A stretch of DNA of 64,000 bases, taken from positions 62,001 to 126,000 of the forward strand of contig NZ_JACJKY010000003.1 of the NCBI RefSeq assembly GCF_016901855.1. Reading direction: 5' to 3'. Source of the stretch: Merdimmobilis hominis. GTDB lineage: Bacteria; Bacillota; Clostridia; Oscillospirales; Ruminococcaceae. The position numbers and the translations under genes were made by a program. A model generated the notes under the pieces. That model worked only from the letters and a program-made list of their open reading frames with translations. It was not told the DNA's origin and made no database searches. This document shows, piece after piece, positions 42,389-50,452 of this stretch. Each line of letters starts with the position of its first letter. Position 1 is the stretch's first letter.

Positions 42389-45300
42389 TCATGCACCCTC
42401 CTTTCTGCCGCCGCGGCGCTTGCGCACCAGCAAAGCCGGCAAAAGAATTCCTACGCCAACCACAACAAAAATCAGACTGCCGATACCGCCGACATCCGGC
42501 AGTTCGGGATCATGATGGTTCGTGATAGTGACTTCATAAATTCCCTCGTTGTAGCCAAGCGTTTCAGTATATCCTGCAACAGCCTGTTCTTCAAACGAGT
42601 AAATATAGTAGGCTTTAACTTGATCGGTGGGCGCGCCTTGTTCATCGGATTCGTATTCGATCACCGGCAGATCCGCCACAATTTTGCGCCAAAGATTGCT
42701 GTCGTTCGGCACAAGGTCTTCTGTCGTCAGTGTGATCGTTCGATACAAGACCTGTTCACCGATCTCTTTACCATCCGGCGCAAATTTTTGCTGATAGATA
42801 TCAATTTTAATTTCTCCGGGACGCAAGCCGTCAAAGTTGCCCCAATCATCCCAGATTTTGTTGATCGTCAAATCGACGGTATCTTCACACGGGTCTGCTG
42901 TCTGTCCAGGCTCCGGTGTTGTCGGCTGCGGATTGTCCGGTGCATTGGCATCCATCATGAGTACAGCCTTCGCCGCGCTTACATATACAAGGAGTTCACG
43001 CTGTGTGTTGGATTTTCCGGTTTCCAGCGCGCCTTTTAAGTCATTAAACGTGTCAAACAGCGCGAGATGCGTCACATCATAGCGATTATAAGTGATATCC
43101 ACGGATGTGTCCTGCTGTGCAGATGCAAACGCTGTACCGCCAGCCAAGATGACTTGTGTGAATGCACTGTTAAATGGGCGATAGATGGAATAACGGTTGT
43201 TGTTACCCTCGATTGACGTAATTGTATTGAAGTCATAGACTGATTTTAAATCATTATATCCACTGAATGGTCCCACACGGTCAGCCGTACCGCGGACCAC
43301 GTCACAGCGTATCATTGTGCAGTTCGACAGCTTTCCCTCATGGTTATAGCCGACAAAACCACCGCTGATACCCATCGGATGCGTACCGTCCGCATCTTGA
43401 GAAGCACCACCGCCAAACACGTCATATCCGTTATTCACGCCGGTAACCGTACACTGATTGAGTTCCGTTCGATTTCCTTTGATCAGATTGATCTCTGCAT
43501 TTTCAAGGTCTTCACGTTTAACACCGTCCTGCTCACTGCAGGGCAAGCGAACCACTGAATCGCCAATGGTAACAATCGCAATATCCGTCTGCTGATCAGG
43601 ATTATCCGCCTGTTTTGACAGTGCCACCGTAATAGGCAGTCCGAGCAATTCAACTTTCAGCGTATTTCCGTCACTTAACAGCTCAACCTCCAAAATACCA
43701 AGGTTCAAATCCCCCAGATTAATGCTTTCCAGTCTTGTGTCATTGAGATATAACGCTTCAAGCAATTCATTAACCACTTGCAAAACTGCCTCAAGCAATA
43801 CCGACTGGATCTGTGCGCTGACAATATAGTTCATATCGGTCTGACCGATAAAACCACCGGCTACCTGCTCGCTCGTCACTTTTTTCAGCTGCGTTGCATG
43901 GCTTGAATCGATGCGGCCAAGATCACTGTATCCTACAAATCCGCCGGCAATCGGCTGTTCACCGCCTGCCGCTTCAATGACAGCACCCATAGCATATCCC
44001 TGCACGCTACTGTCGTACACCTGAGAGCCAAAGAGATCAAGTGCACCCACGGTTGCACCCAGAAGCTTCGCCAATATTTCAGCGCTGTCGATATCAACAA
44101 CACCGCTTTTGCCCATATGGCCGACAAAACCACCGGTATAATTGCATCCGCGCACTGTGGAAAGGCCACTTGCAGCACTGTTTCGAATGGTTCCGTTGAG
44201 CAGCCCGCCGCCAAATCCACCGGCGCATCCGGTTTGCCGTTTTTCATCCATGATACCTTCGGCAGTCGTAGTATGCGCTTGTACGGTATAGCCTTCTTTA
44301 ATGCCCTGCACACTTGCATGATAGATATAGGTACGCAGAACATCCAGGGCATCCACACTGCCGAGATTGATGAGTGCACCCAAAATGTCGGTGGTTGCAC
44401 CCTCTGCATTAGTGCCGGATATCTCTGCTACAGCCGCCGTATCGGCCAGACCGAAGAAGCCGCCAGCATACAGTCCGCCGTCAACACTGTGCAGCCCTGT
44501 CACAGCCAGCATATCGCCTGCGGCATCCCTTTCTCCGAGAACTGCCGCCTGTATATAGCCTGCGAAACCGCCGGCATACGGCGCATATTGCACCGTTGCG
44601 TTATCTGTTGTATATGCGCCGCTGACAACGAAGCCCCATGCCTCATCAGCAGGAGAAACAGAAGCCTTGTGGATTGTTGTAACCGTTGCAGGCAGCAAAT
44701 CAACCAAATTTGCGGCGCTTGTAATCACATGATCCAAAATTCCCTGCAGCAATCCATCGGATGCATTTGTATTCACGCTTGCCAGTGAAGCTGCCGAAGC
44801 AAGCCCCACATAACCGCCGACTGCATTGCGTCCTGTTACCCGGCGCAAATTCCGCACATCACACGAAGCGAGGGGTGCAGGGTATTTTTCCGTAGACTGC
44901 CAAAGCTGCGCGCTTGGCAGTCCATCGCTGTTAAGCTGAATCTGTGCGCCATAGGAACAACCCACATAGCCGCCGGCATACCCTGCATCATCAGTTACAA
45001 GCCCTGTGGACTGCACAGTCATACCGGAAGTGTATCCCTGGACGGAAGAGTGTTTCACTGCAGGTACAAAAACTTCTGCAAGCTTGATCAACTGACCGAC
45101 ATTTAAATTGAGTCCAAGAATGGAGATGTTTCCGAAATCCGCTGCCCCACCGGTCTGCATCTGTCCCGCAAAACCGCCTGCAGCGTGCCATCCGCTCACC
45201 AATTTCACATCGTATGCCATACAACTGGTCAGTGTACCACTGCACATCAATCCGACATAACCACCGGCATCACCGCCTGAACGCGCAAGCATTTCGTCTG

Positions 45301-47605
45301 CCTCACTGCGTCCCGCAACAACATGAAAACCGTATATATACTGTTTCAGCTTATCCTCAAGCTCTTGCTGCGTCTCCGCTTTTCCATTGAGAGACAGCGT
45401 GTATCCGTAACCACCGTGAATTCCAACATATTCGACCCAGCGATTCCATGTATCCAAATCAAGATTTGCCAGAGGGCCATATACTGCTGTATTTTCCTGT
45501 GTTGGATAAACAACACTCAACGCACCCAAAATATTGTTTACACTGACCAGTCCCTCAAGCAGACTTACGCCTCCTGTGCTTGCCGTATCCGCAGATTCCA
45601 TCAATCCGACATATCCCCCCGCATATTCTGCACCGTACACGGAACGAATACGGTCTGCTGTACACAAACTGATCGGTCCGGCATATGCCTGTGTACTTTT
45701 CCATGAATCTGTATTGAGACCCCAGATACTGCCTCCCATATTATGACCGACATAACCGCCGGCCATTCCGCGCTGCACAGCCTCATCGGAAAATGCCTGT
45801 GCACGTACTGCACCGCCACACGGCACGCAATCGGTGGTACTGTTTCGAATGGTAGGAATAAATGTCTGTACCAAAGAAGCCAAAGCGGTGTCTGTGCTCA
45901 CCAACGCATCGAAAACGCCAACATTTTCCATCAATCGTGCTGCATCACCGGGCATCATTTCTCCAACATAGCCGCCCGCCGCAATCTGTCCGATCACATA
46001 TTCAAAAAGATTTGCATGAGAATCCTGAATATGACCGCCATACACAGCTCCTGCATATCCGCCTGCCATGCCATGCATCGTATGGCTCTGCGGCATGACC
46101 GCACTCGCTAAAACGGAATATCCCCCGGCACTGCCTGTCACATCAGAATGTTCGATCGTTGTTACAACGACCGATAACACATCCAGCACATTCGACAGCT
46201 GTATGCTGCTGCCAAGTACTTTCAGTCCGCCGCCGACCGATGCCGCGCTTCCGATATTCATATTTCCAACAAATCCGCCTGCATACCGGCCGCCGGTGAC
46301 AGCATATGTGCTCTGTGTGCTGTCAAAATAACTGGGCGCCTCCACTGCTTCAAGATCGTCGGGCGGTGTTACAGTTGTATGTTTTAAACTCTGCACATCA
46401 CAATACGAAATCTGTGCACCGCTCGCATAGCCGACGAATCCGCCCGCACTGCCGGAAGCAATATCTATTTCATCAAATTTTTTGGCGACAACGGTGAATC
46501 CGTTGTCGGATTTAACGCCTGCATACTGTACATACGGCACATATGCCTCAACAAGAGCGAGCAGATCAGAAAGATTAATATTGAGCCCGTCAATTCCGCC
46601 CAGAATGGAAATGCCGCCGCCGGCATCTGCCAATGCACCGGAAGAAATGATTCCTGCAAATCCGCCGCCGTATGTCTGCCCGTTGACATGATCAATATTA
46701 TATACTGCATACCAGTCAGATTCTCCGCGCACAGCGTTATTGACCTTTCCGCTCTGCATTTCTCCCGCAAATCCGCCTGCTACCTGCGCCTCAGTGTATC
46801 CGCCGTCGATAAAACGAACCGTACAGTCCGTATAAGACGGAATGAGGTATGTGACAGTTCCAAGCAACTGATTTAGTTGTATCAGCTTCAGAATATTATC
46901 TTCTTCAGCCACTTCAGCCAAACCGCCCGTTTGGGATGTGCCGACATATCCACCCGCAAATCCATCCCAAAGCGGTGCTGTAACAGAGTTTAATTGACTG
47001 ACATGCGAACGTGTAATCTGTGTGCTGTTGCTCTTGCCGATAAATCCGCCTGCAGCAAAATCCGTCACATCGCTCGTATTATTCGATGCATTTGCTGAAA
47101 CCCTCAGGCCGGTTTGAATACCGGTTACATGACAATCAGAAATCTGAACGCGCACACCTTCCGCAACGGATAAGAGGTTTTTGAGTTCCAGCAGCTCAAT
47201 GCCGAGCAAGCCAAGCTTTAATCCGTTGCTGCCTGCCAAATCACCCGGTCCCGCGCATCCGACAAATCCGCCTGCACGGTTGTTTGCCGCTACCGAAGAA
47301 ATCTCAGAAAGCACAACATTCGAAGCGGTTCCGCCTGTTGCAAGTCCGATTGCACCGCCGGCATAATCACCGACCGCCGTCACATGATATCCGCCGGAAC
47401 ATCCTGTTACCTCCGTATTGGACAAGGTGAATCCAAGGAAATTTCCGACACCAAGTGTTCCGTTGAGCAGTCCTGTCACACTTGCAGTTCCCAGGCTGCC
47501 TGCAATACCGCCGGCATAATCGCCGACCGCCGTCACAGTCGAAAGACCATGCAATTCATTATTCCGCTGTGCAATTGTTCCTACAGGAGGAATAGAAGTA
47601 TGGCC
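42389..47605 (-). CDS. Giant GLUG-repeat pilus tip adhesin, 5' end missing
   Basis: Open for 1,738 codons, ending in a sorting signal LPDVGG with membrane helix and RKRRGGRK tail (LPDVG, not LPxTG). Almost the whole length is made of GLUG-type repeats, with more than twenty AGG(F/Y)VG-like cores spaced 50-80 residues apart, each next to a hydrophobic stretch; a single Cna-B domain (NKIWDDWGNFDGLRPGEIKI) precedes the sorting signal. There is no signal peptide or SD-linked start: upstream of the first TTG (47554) the frame runs on through SIPPVGTIAQRNNE to a TGA at 47606-47608. The gene is evidently cut at the edge of the mobile element. First gene of the pilus operon as it stands. Confidence 0.8.
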   Translation of the reverse strand, partial: GHTSIPPVGTIAQRNNELHGLSTVTAVGDYAGGIAGSLGTASVTGLLNGTLGVGNFLGFTLSNTEVTGCSGGYHVTAVGDYAGGAIGLATGGTASNVVLSEISSVAANNRAGGFVGCAGPGDLAGSNGLKLGLLGIELLELKNLLSVAEGVRVQISDCHVTGIQTGLRVSANASNNTSDVTDFAAGGFIGKSNSTQITRSHVSQLNSVTAPLWDGFAGGYVGTSQTGGLAEVAEEDNILKLIQLNQLLGTVTYLIPSYTDCTVRFIDGGYTEAQVAGGFAGEMQSGKVNNAVRGESDWYAVYNIDHVNGQTYGGGFAGIISSGALADAGGGISILGGIDGLNINLSDLLALVEAYVPYVQYAGVKSDNGFTVVAKKFDEIDIASGSAGGFVGYASGAQISYCDVQSLKHTTVTPPDDLEAVEAPSYFDSTQSTYAVTGGRYAGGFVGNMNIGSAASVGGGLKVLGSSIQLSNVLDVLSVVVTTIEHSDVTGSAGGYSVLASAVMPQSHTMHGMAGGYAGAVYGGHIQDSHANLFEYVIGQIAAGGYVGEMMPGDAARLMENVGVFDALVSTDTALASLVQTFIPTIRNSTTDCVPCGGAVRAQAFSDEAVQRGMAGGYVGHNMGGSIWGLNTDSWKSTQAYAGPISLCTADRIRSVYGAEYAGGYVGLMESADTASTGGVSLLEGLVSVNNILGALSVVYPTQENTAVYGPLANLDLDTWNRWVEYVGIHGGYGYTLSLNGKAETQQELEDKLKQYIYGFHVVAGRSEADEMLARSGGDAGGYVGLMCSGTLTSCMAYDVKLVSGWHAAGGFAGQMQTGGAADFGNISILGLNLNVGQLIKLAEVFVPAVKHSSVQGYTSGMTVQSTGLVTDDAGYAGGYVGCSYGAQIQLNSDGLPSAQLWQSTEKYPAPLASCDVRNLRRVTGRNAVGGYVGLASAASLASVNTNASDGLLQGILDHVITSAANLVDLLPATVTTIHKASVSPADEAWGFVVSGAYTTDNATVQYAPYAGGFAGYIQAAVLGERDAAGDMLAVTGLHSVDGGLYAGGFFGLADTAAVAEISGTNAEGATTDILGALINLGSVDALDVLRTYIYHASVQGIKEGYTVQAHTTTAEGIMDEKRQTGCAGGFGGGLLNGTIRNSAASGLSTVRGCNYTGGFVGHMGKSGVVDIDSAEILAKLLGATVGALDLFGSQVYDSSVQGYAMGAVIEAAGGEQPIAGGFVGYSDLGRIDSSHATQLKKVTSEQVAGGFIGQTDMNYIVSAQIQSVLLEAVLQVVNELLEALYLNDTRLESINLGDLNLGILEVELLSDGNTLKVELLGLPITVALSKQADNPDQQTDIAIVTIGDSVVRLPCSEQDGVKREDLENAEINLIKGNRTELNQCTVTGVNNGYDVFGGGASQDADGTHPMGISGGFVGYNHEGKLSNCTMIRCDVVRGTADRVGPFSGYNDLKSVYDFNTITSIEGNNNRYSIYRPFNSAFTQVILAGGTAFASAQQDTSVDITYNRYDVTHLALFDTFNDLKGALETGKSNTQRELLVYVSAAKAVLMMDANAPDNPQPTTPEPGQTADPCEDTVDLTINKIWDDWGNFDGLRPGEIKIDIYQQKFAPDGKEIGEQVLYRTITLTTEDLVPNDSNLWRKIVADLPVIEYESDEQGAPTDQVKAYYIYSFEEQAVAGYTETLGYNEGIYEVTITNHHDPELPDVGGIGSLIFVVVGVGILLPALLVRKRRGGRKEGA

Positions 47606-47676
47606 TCAAAGCCGCTCGTCGCGCGCCCCAGTTCTCCAAGAGATAACAGGCCCGACAAACCAATTCAAAAAAGCTC

Positions 47677-47712
47677 AAAAAGCCCGGAACCATGCGGTTT
47701 TTCGGGCTTTTT
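47677..47712. terminator. Hairpin near the ICE left end
   Basis: AAAAAGCCCG (47677-47686) pairs with CGGGCTTTTT (47703-47712), with an inner AACC/GGTT stem. It could insulate the element from outside transcription on either strand. Confidence 0.75.
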
Positions 47713-47783
47713 CCTTTCCAAAAAGTCTGTTGTCCTTTGTCCGATTTTGGAAGGATTTGACCTTGCCTGACCCGGTTTTTCTT

Positions 47784-47803
47784 GATTAATAATGGGGCAA
47801 CAG
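47784..47803 (+). repeat. Iteron-like direct repeat copy 1
   Basis: GATTAA, one base, AATGGGGCAAC, AG. It shares its core with copy 2, centred 41 bases away, and with the inverted repeat inside parB. Confidence 0.6.
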
Positions 47804-47823
47804 GCCCTTTTTGACCCCGTTAT

Positions 47824-47844
47824 GATTAAAAAATGGGGCAACTG
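47824..47844 (+). repeat. Iteron-like direct repeat copy 2
   Basis: GATTAA, two bases, AATGGGGCAAC, TG. Same orientation as copy 1, about four helical turns apart. Confidence 0.6.
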
Positions 47845-48088
47845 CGAGCCGAAATCGGGGTGTTTTAGAGGGTATTTTCCCCTTCATTTTTTCGATTCCA
47901 TGACAGCCTTTGTGAACGGTTTTTCTTTTGAAGGGGATGTCCTGATTTGTCAGGATTTGACCAAACCGAATCCAGTTTATCTTGTTCTTCTGAGTTGCCG
48001 CTGTTACGTTTCAAGTGGATGAACTCTCGCACATTTGCGGCGTAGCGTTCCTTCCATATATACTGAAAGCGTAAAGGAGGAACGCCCT

Positions 48089-48253
48089 ATGAAAAAACGG
48101 AAATTCAAGATATACCTCACCCCCGCCGAGAACAGTATTGTGATTCAGAGCCTTAATCACCTGCGCAATACTATGCTCCGTGAAAATCGGGACACCGGCT
48201 GCCTGGATGAACTTCTGCTCAAAGCCATGTGCGCCCCGGTGAAGAAGATGTAA
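48089..48253 (+). CDS. Small conserved ICE protein of unknown function
   Basis: 54 residues, basic start MKKRKFKIYLTPAENSIVIQ followed by an amphipathic helix; resembles small ribbon-helix-helix or mobilisation-accessory proteins in length and charge, but no family is certain. ATG 48089 follows AAGGAGG by 8 bases; the frame is open to 48035 without an SD. First gene of the element, closed by its own terminator before parA. Confidence 0.65.
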   Translation: MKKRKFKIYLTPAENSIVIQSLNHLRNTMLRENRDTGCLDELLLKAMCAPVKKM

Positions 48254-48276
48254 AATTACATATCGCAGCTTAATGA

Positions 48277-48314
48277 GCCGCTTATTCTTTTCAGAAAGAG
48301 TAAGCGGCTTTTTT
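48277..48314 (+). terminator. Terminator between the small ICE gene and parA
   Basis: 14-bp stem GCCGCTTATTCTTT with AAAGAGTAAGCGGC (one G-U pair), TCAG loop, then six T residues. Confidence 0.9.
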
Positions 48315-48397
48315 CATGTCCATCTTTCAGACTCCCCATACATAGCCGTCCGTCTTGCCAACGGGCGGCTAAATCTACGAAGAAGGAGGACATGAAA

Positions 48398-49246
48398 ATG
48401 CCGGAACAGAGAAGCCGCCCGAAGGAAGGCCGTGTCATCGCATTGGCCAACCAGAAAGGCGGCACAGGCAAAACCACCACGACGGTGAATCTGGGCATTG
48501 GTTTAGCCCGTCTGGGGAAAAAGGTGCTGCTCATTGACGCAGACCCCCAGGGCGACCTCACCACCTGCCTGGGCTGGCAAGACCAGGACAGCCTGCCCAC
48601 CACCCTGGCCACGGTCATGGAAAAAGTGATCCGGGATGAGCCATTCACCACAGATGAGGGCATTTTGCACCACATCGAGGGTGTAGACCTTATGCCCGCC
48701 AACATTGAGCTGTCCGCGCTGGAAATGAGCCTGGTCACCGCCATGAGCCGGGAGTTTACGCTGAGAACCTATGTCAATGAGGTCAAGAAGCACTATGATG
48801 TGGTTCTCATTGATTGTATGCCGTCCCTGGGCATGATTACGATAAACGCCCTGGCTGCGGCGGACAGCGTGATTATCCCGGTGCAGGCCCATTATCTTCC
48901 CGCCAAGGGCATGACCCAGCTTATGAAAACCATCAATAAAGTGAAGCGGCAGATCAACCCGGCTCTGAAGGTGGACGGGGTGCTGCTCACTCTGGTGGAT
49001 GGGCGCACAAACCTTGCCAGACAGACAGCGGATACACTGCGGCAGAGTTACGGGAGCGTGTTGAAAATTTATCGTTCCGAGATTCCCGTAGCCATCAAAG
49101 CCGCAGAGATCAGCGCCGCAGGCAAGAGTATTTACGCCTACGACAAGGGAAGCAAGGTGGCCCAGGCTTACGCGGATTTTTCAAAGGAGGTGCTGGCGGA
49201 TGGCGAAAAGCAGCGGGCTAAACTTCCAGCTTCCCTCAGTCGATGA
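48398..49246 (+). CDS. parA: ParA-family partition/maintenance ATPase
   Basis: 282-residue deviant Walker ATPase: ALANQKGGTGKTTTTVNLG (Lys20 signature and Lys25 P-loop), LLIDADPQGDLTTCLGW (A') and VVLIDCMPSLGMITINAL (Walker B). It should work with the overlapping ParB to keep the excised circular element through cell division. ATG 48398 lies 8 bases from AGGAGG; ATG 48392 would be only 2 bases from it. The last 47 bases overlap parB. Confidence 0.94.
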   Translation: MPEQRSRPKEGRVIALANQKGGTGKTTTTVNLGIGLARLGKKVLLIDADPQGDLTTCLGWQDQDSLPTTLATVMEKVIRDEPFTTDEGILHHIEGVDLMPANIELSALEMSLVTAMSREFTLRTYVNEVKKHYDVVLIDCMPSLGMITINALAAADSVIIPVQAHYLPAKGMTQLMKTINKVKRQINPALKVDGVLLTLVDGRTNLARQTADTLRQSYGSVLKIYRSEIPVAIKAAEISAAGKSIYAYDKGSKVAQAYADFSKEVLADGEKQRAKLPASLSR

Positions 49247-50174
49247 TTTGTTTTCCACGGAGGAAGAACGGGCCGAGGCACGGCTTGAAAAGGTTGTCAA
49301 TCTTTCGCCCTCGGAAATCAGCGACTTCCCGAATCACCCGTTTAAGGTTCGCATGGACGCAGCCATGCAGGAAATGACGGAAAGCGTGAAGCAGTACGGC
49401 GTATTAGTCCCTGCCCTGGTGCGCCCCAAACGGTCGGGCGGCTATGAAATGGTGGCCGGACACCGCAGGAAAAAGGCGGCGGATTTAGCGGGGCTTGAGG
49501 AAATCCCCTGTATTGTGAGGCAGCTCACCGATGATGAAGCCACGATTATCATGGTGGACTCCAACCTGCAGCGGGAGCAGATTTTACCATCGGAAAAGGC
49601 GTTTGCCTACAAAATGAAGCTGGACGCTATGAAAAGGCAGGCTGGGCGGCCACCAAAAGAAAATGGTGCAACAGTGTTGCCCCATTTTTCCGGGAAGAAA
49701 AGTCGGGAAATACTTGCGGAACAATCTGGCGAGAGCCATGAGCAGATACGCAAATATATCCGCCTTACCCACCTCATCCCGGAAATTCTGGAACTGGTAG
49801 ATAACTCGGTTCTCAAAGACCAGGAAATGCTCCAGATTGCCATGCGCCCAGCGGTGGAGCTGTCTTACTTGCGAAAAGAAGAACAGGCGGACTTGTTCGC
49901 TATCATGGACGAGATGGACTGCACCCCGTCCCATGCCCAGGCTATCAAAATGCGCCAGATGTCCGAAGCCAAGACCGGCGAGGAACGGCTGGCCAAAGAC
50001 GCCCTTGTTTCCATTATGAAGGAGGAAAAGCCCAATCAAAAAGAACAGTTCAAGATCCCAAAGGAAAAAATCAGCCGGTTTTTTGCGCCGGGGACGCCCA
50101 CGCAGAAGATCGAGGACACCATTGTTAAGGCGCTGGAACTCTACCGAAAGCGCCAGCGCAGTTTAGAAAGATAA
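49200..50174 (+). CDS. parB: ParB/Spo0J-family DNA-binding partition protein
   Basis: 324 residues. The ParB/sulfiredoxin-like nuclease domain includes PFKVRMDAAMQEMTESVKQYGVLVPALVRP, GYEMVAGHRRKKAADLAGL (CTP-binding/arginine region) and IMVDSNLQREQILPSEKAFA. A helix-turn-helix follows (SREILAEQSGESHEQIRKYI), then a C-terminal dimerisation region. It overlaps parA out of frame by 47 bases, with AGGAGG 9 bases before ATG 49200. Its own coding sequence contains a 29-base inverted repeat (49660-49688), possibly its binding site. Confidence 0.94.
   Translation: MAKSSGLNFQLPSVDDLFSTEEERAEARLEKVVNLSPSEISDFPNHPFKVRMDAAMQEMTESVKQYGVLVPALVRPKRSGGYEMVAGHRRKKAADLAGLEEIPCIVRQLTDDEATIIMVDSNLQREQILPSEKAFAYKMKLDAMKRQAGRPPKENGATVLPHFSGKKSREILAEQSGESHEQIRKYIRLTHLIPEILELVDNSVLKDQEMLQIAMRPAVELSYLRKEEQADLFAIMDEMDCTPSHAQAIKMRQMSEAKTGEERLAKDALVSIMKEEKPNQKEQFKIPKEKISRFFAPGTPTQKIEDTIVKALELYRKRQRSLER
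49660..49688. repeat. Inverted repeat inside parB matching the left-end iterons
   Basis: AAAATGGTGCAAC-AGT-GTTGCCCCATTTT: 13-bp arms with one mismatch. The right arm is the exact complement of AAAATGGGGCAAC at 47830-47842. A candidate parS-like or autoregulatory site. Confidence 0.6.
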
Positions 50175-50399
50175 CCCACTACCAAGGGAGCAGTGCGCCC
50201 ATTTGCAGGGAACTGGCGTTTTCGCTGTTCCCCCTCTCCACACCTCACCCCCTCGTACAACCTAAACAGCCTAAAAAAGAAGATATTTGGGGAGGCTGAT
50301 TCTTTCAGGAATCCACAGGTTTGCAGACAGAACGGATAAGGTGGAGAACGATTGGCGCGCCTCTCTTTTTTAGAACGTAAACAGAATCCAGCCGCAAGC

Positions 50400-50427
50400 A
50401 GCACATCCAGAGCGATGTGCTTTTTTT
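50400..50427 (+). terminator. Terminator downstream of parAB
   Basis: Stem AGCACATC/GATGTGCT with a 6-base loop and seven T residues, 26 bases before the adhesin start. The preceding 225 bases after parB show no gene. Confidence 0.85.
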
Positions 50428-50452
50428 GCGGCCATTTCAAGGAGGTAACACG

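Larger units (their letters stand above)
47607..48088. other. ICE left-end non-coding region with iteron-like repeats
   Basis: 482 bases with no convincing gene. It holds a terminator-like hairpin, two direct copies of AATGGGGCAAC (47791-47801 and 47832-47842) each preceded one or two bases earlier by GATTAA, and three TTTGACC words. A 56-codon plus-strand ORF from ATG 47600 with AGGAGG nearby is possible but low-complexity. Related elements usually carry a replication initiator gene before parA, and none is present here. Confidence 0.5.

Noticed and set aside
47600-47770. Short plus-strand ORF with a nearby AGGAGG at the ICE boundary
   Set aside because: Low-complexity, spans a terminator hairpin and matches no family; listed only as part of the left-end region.
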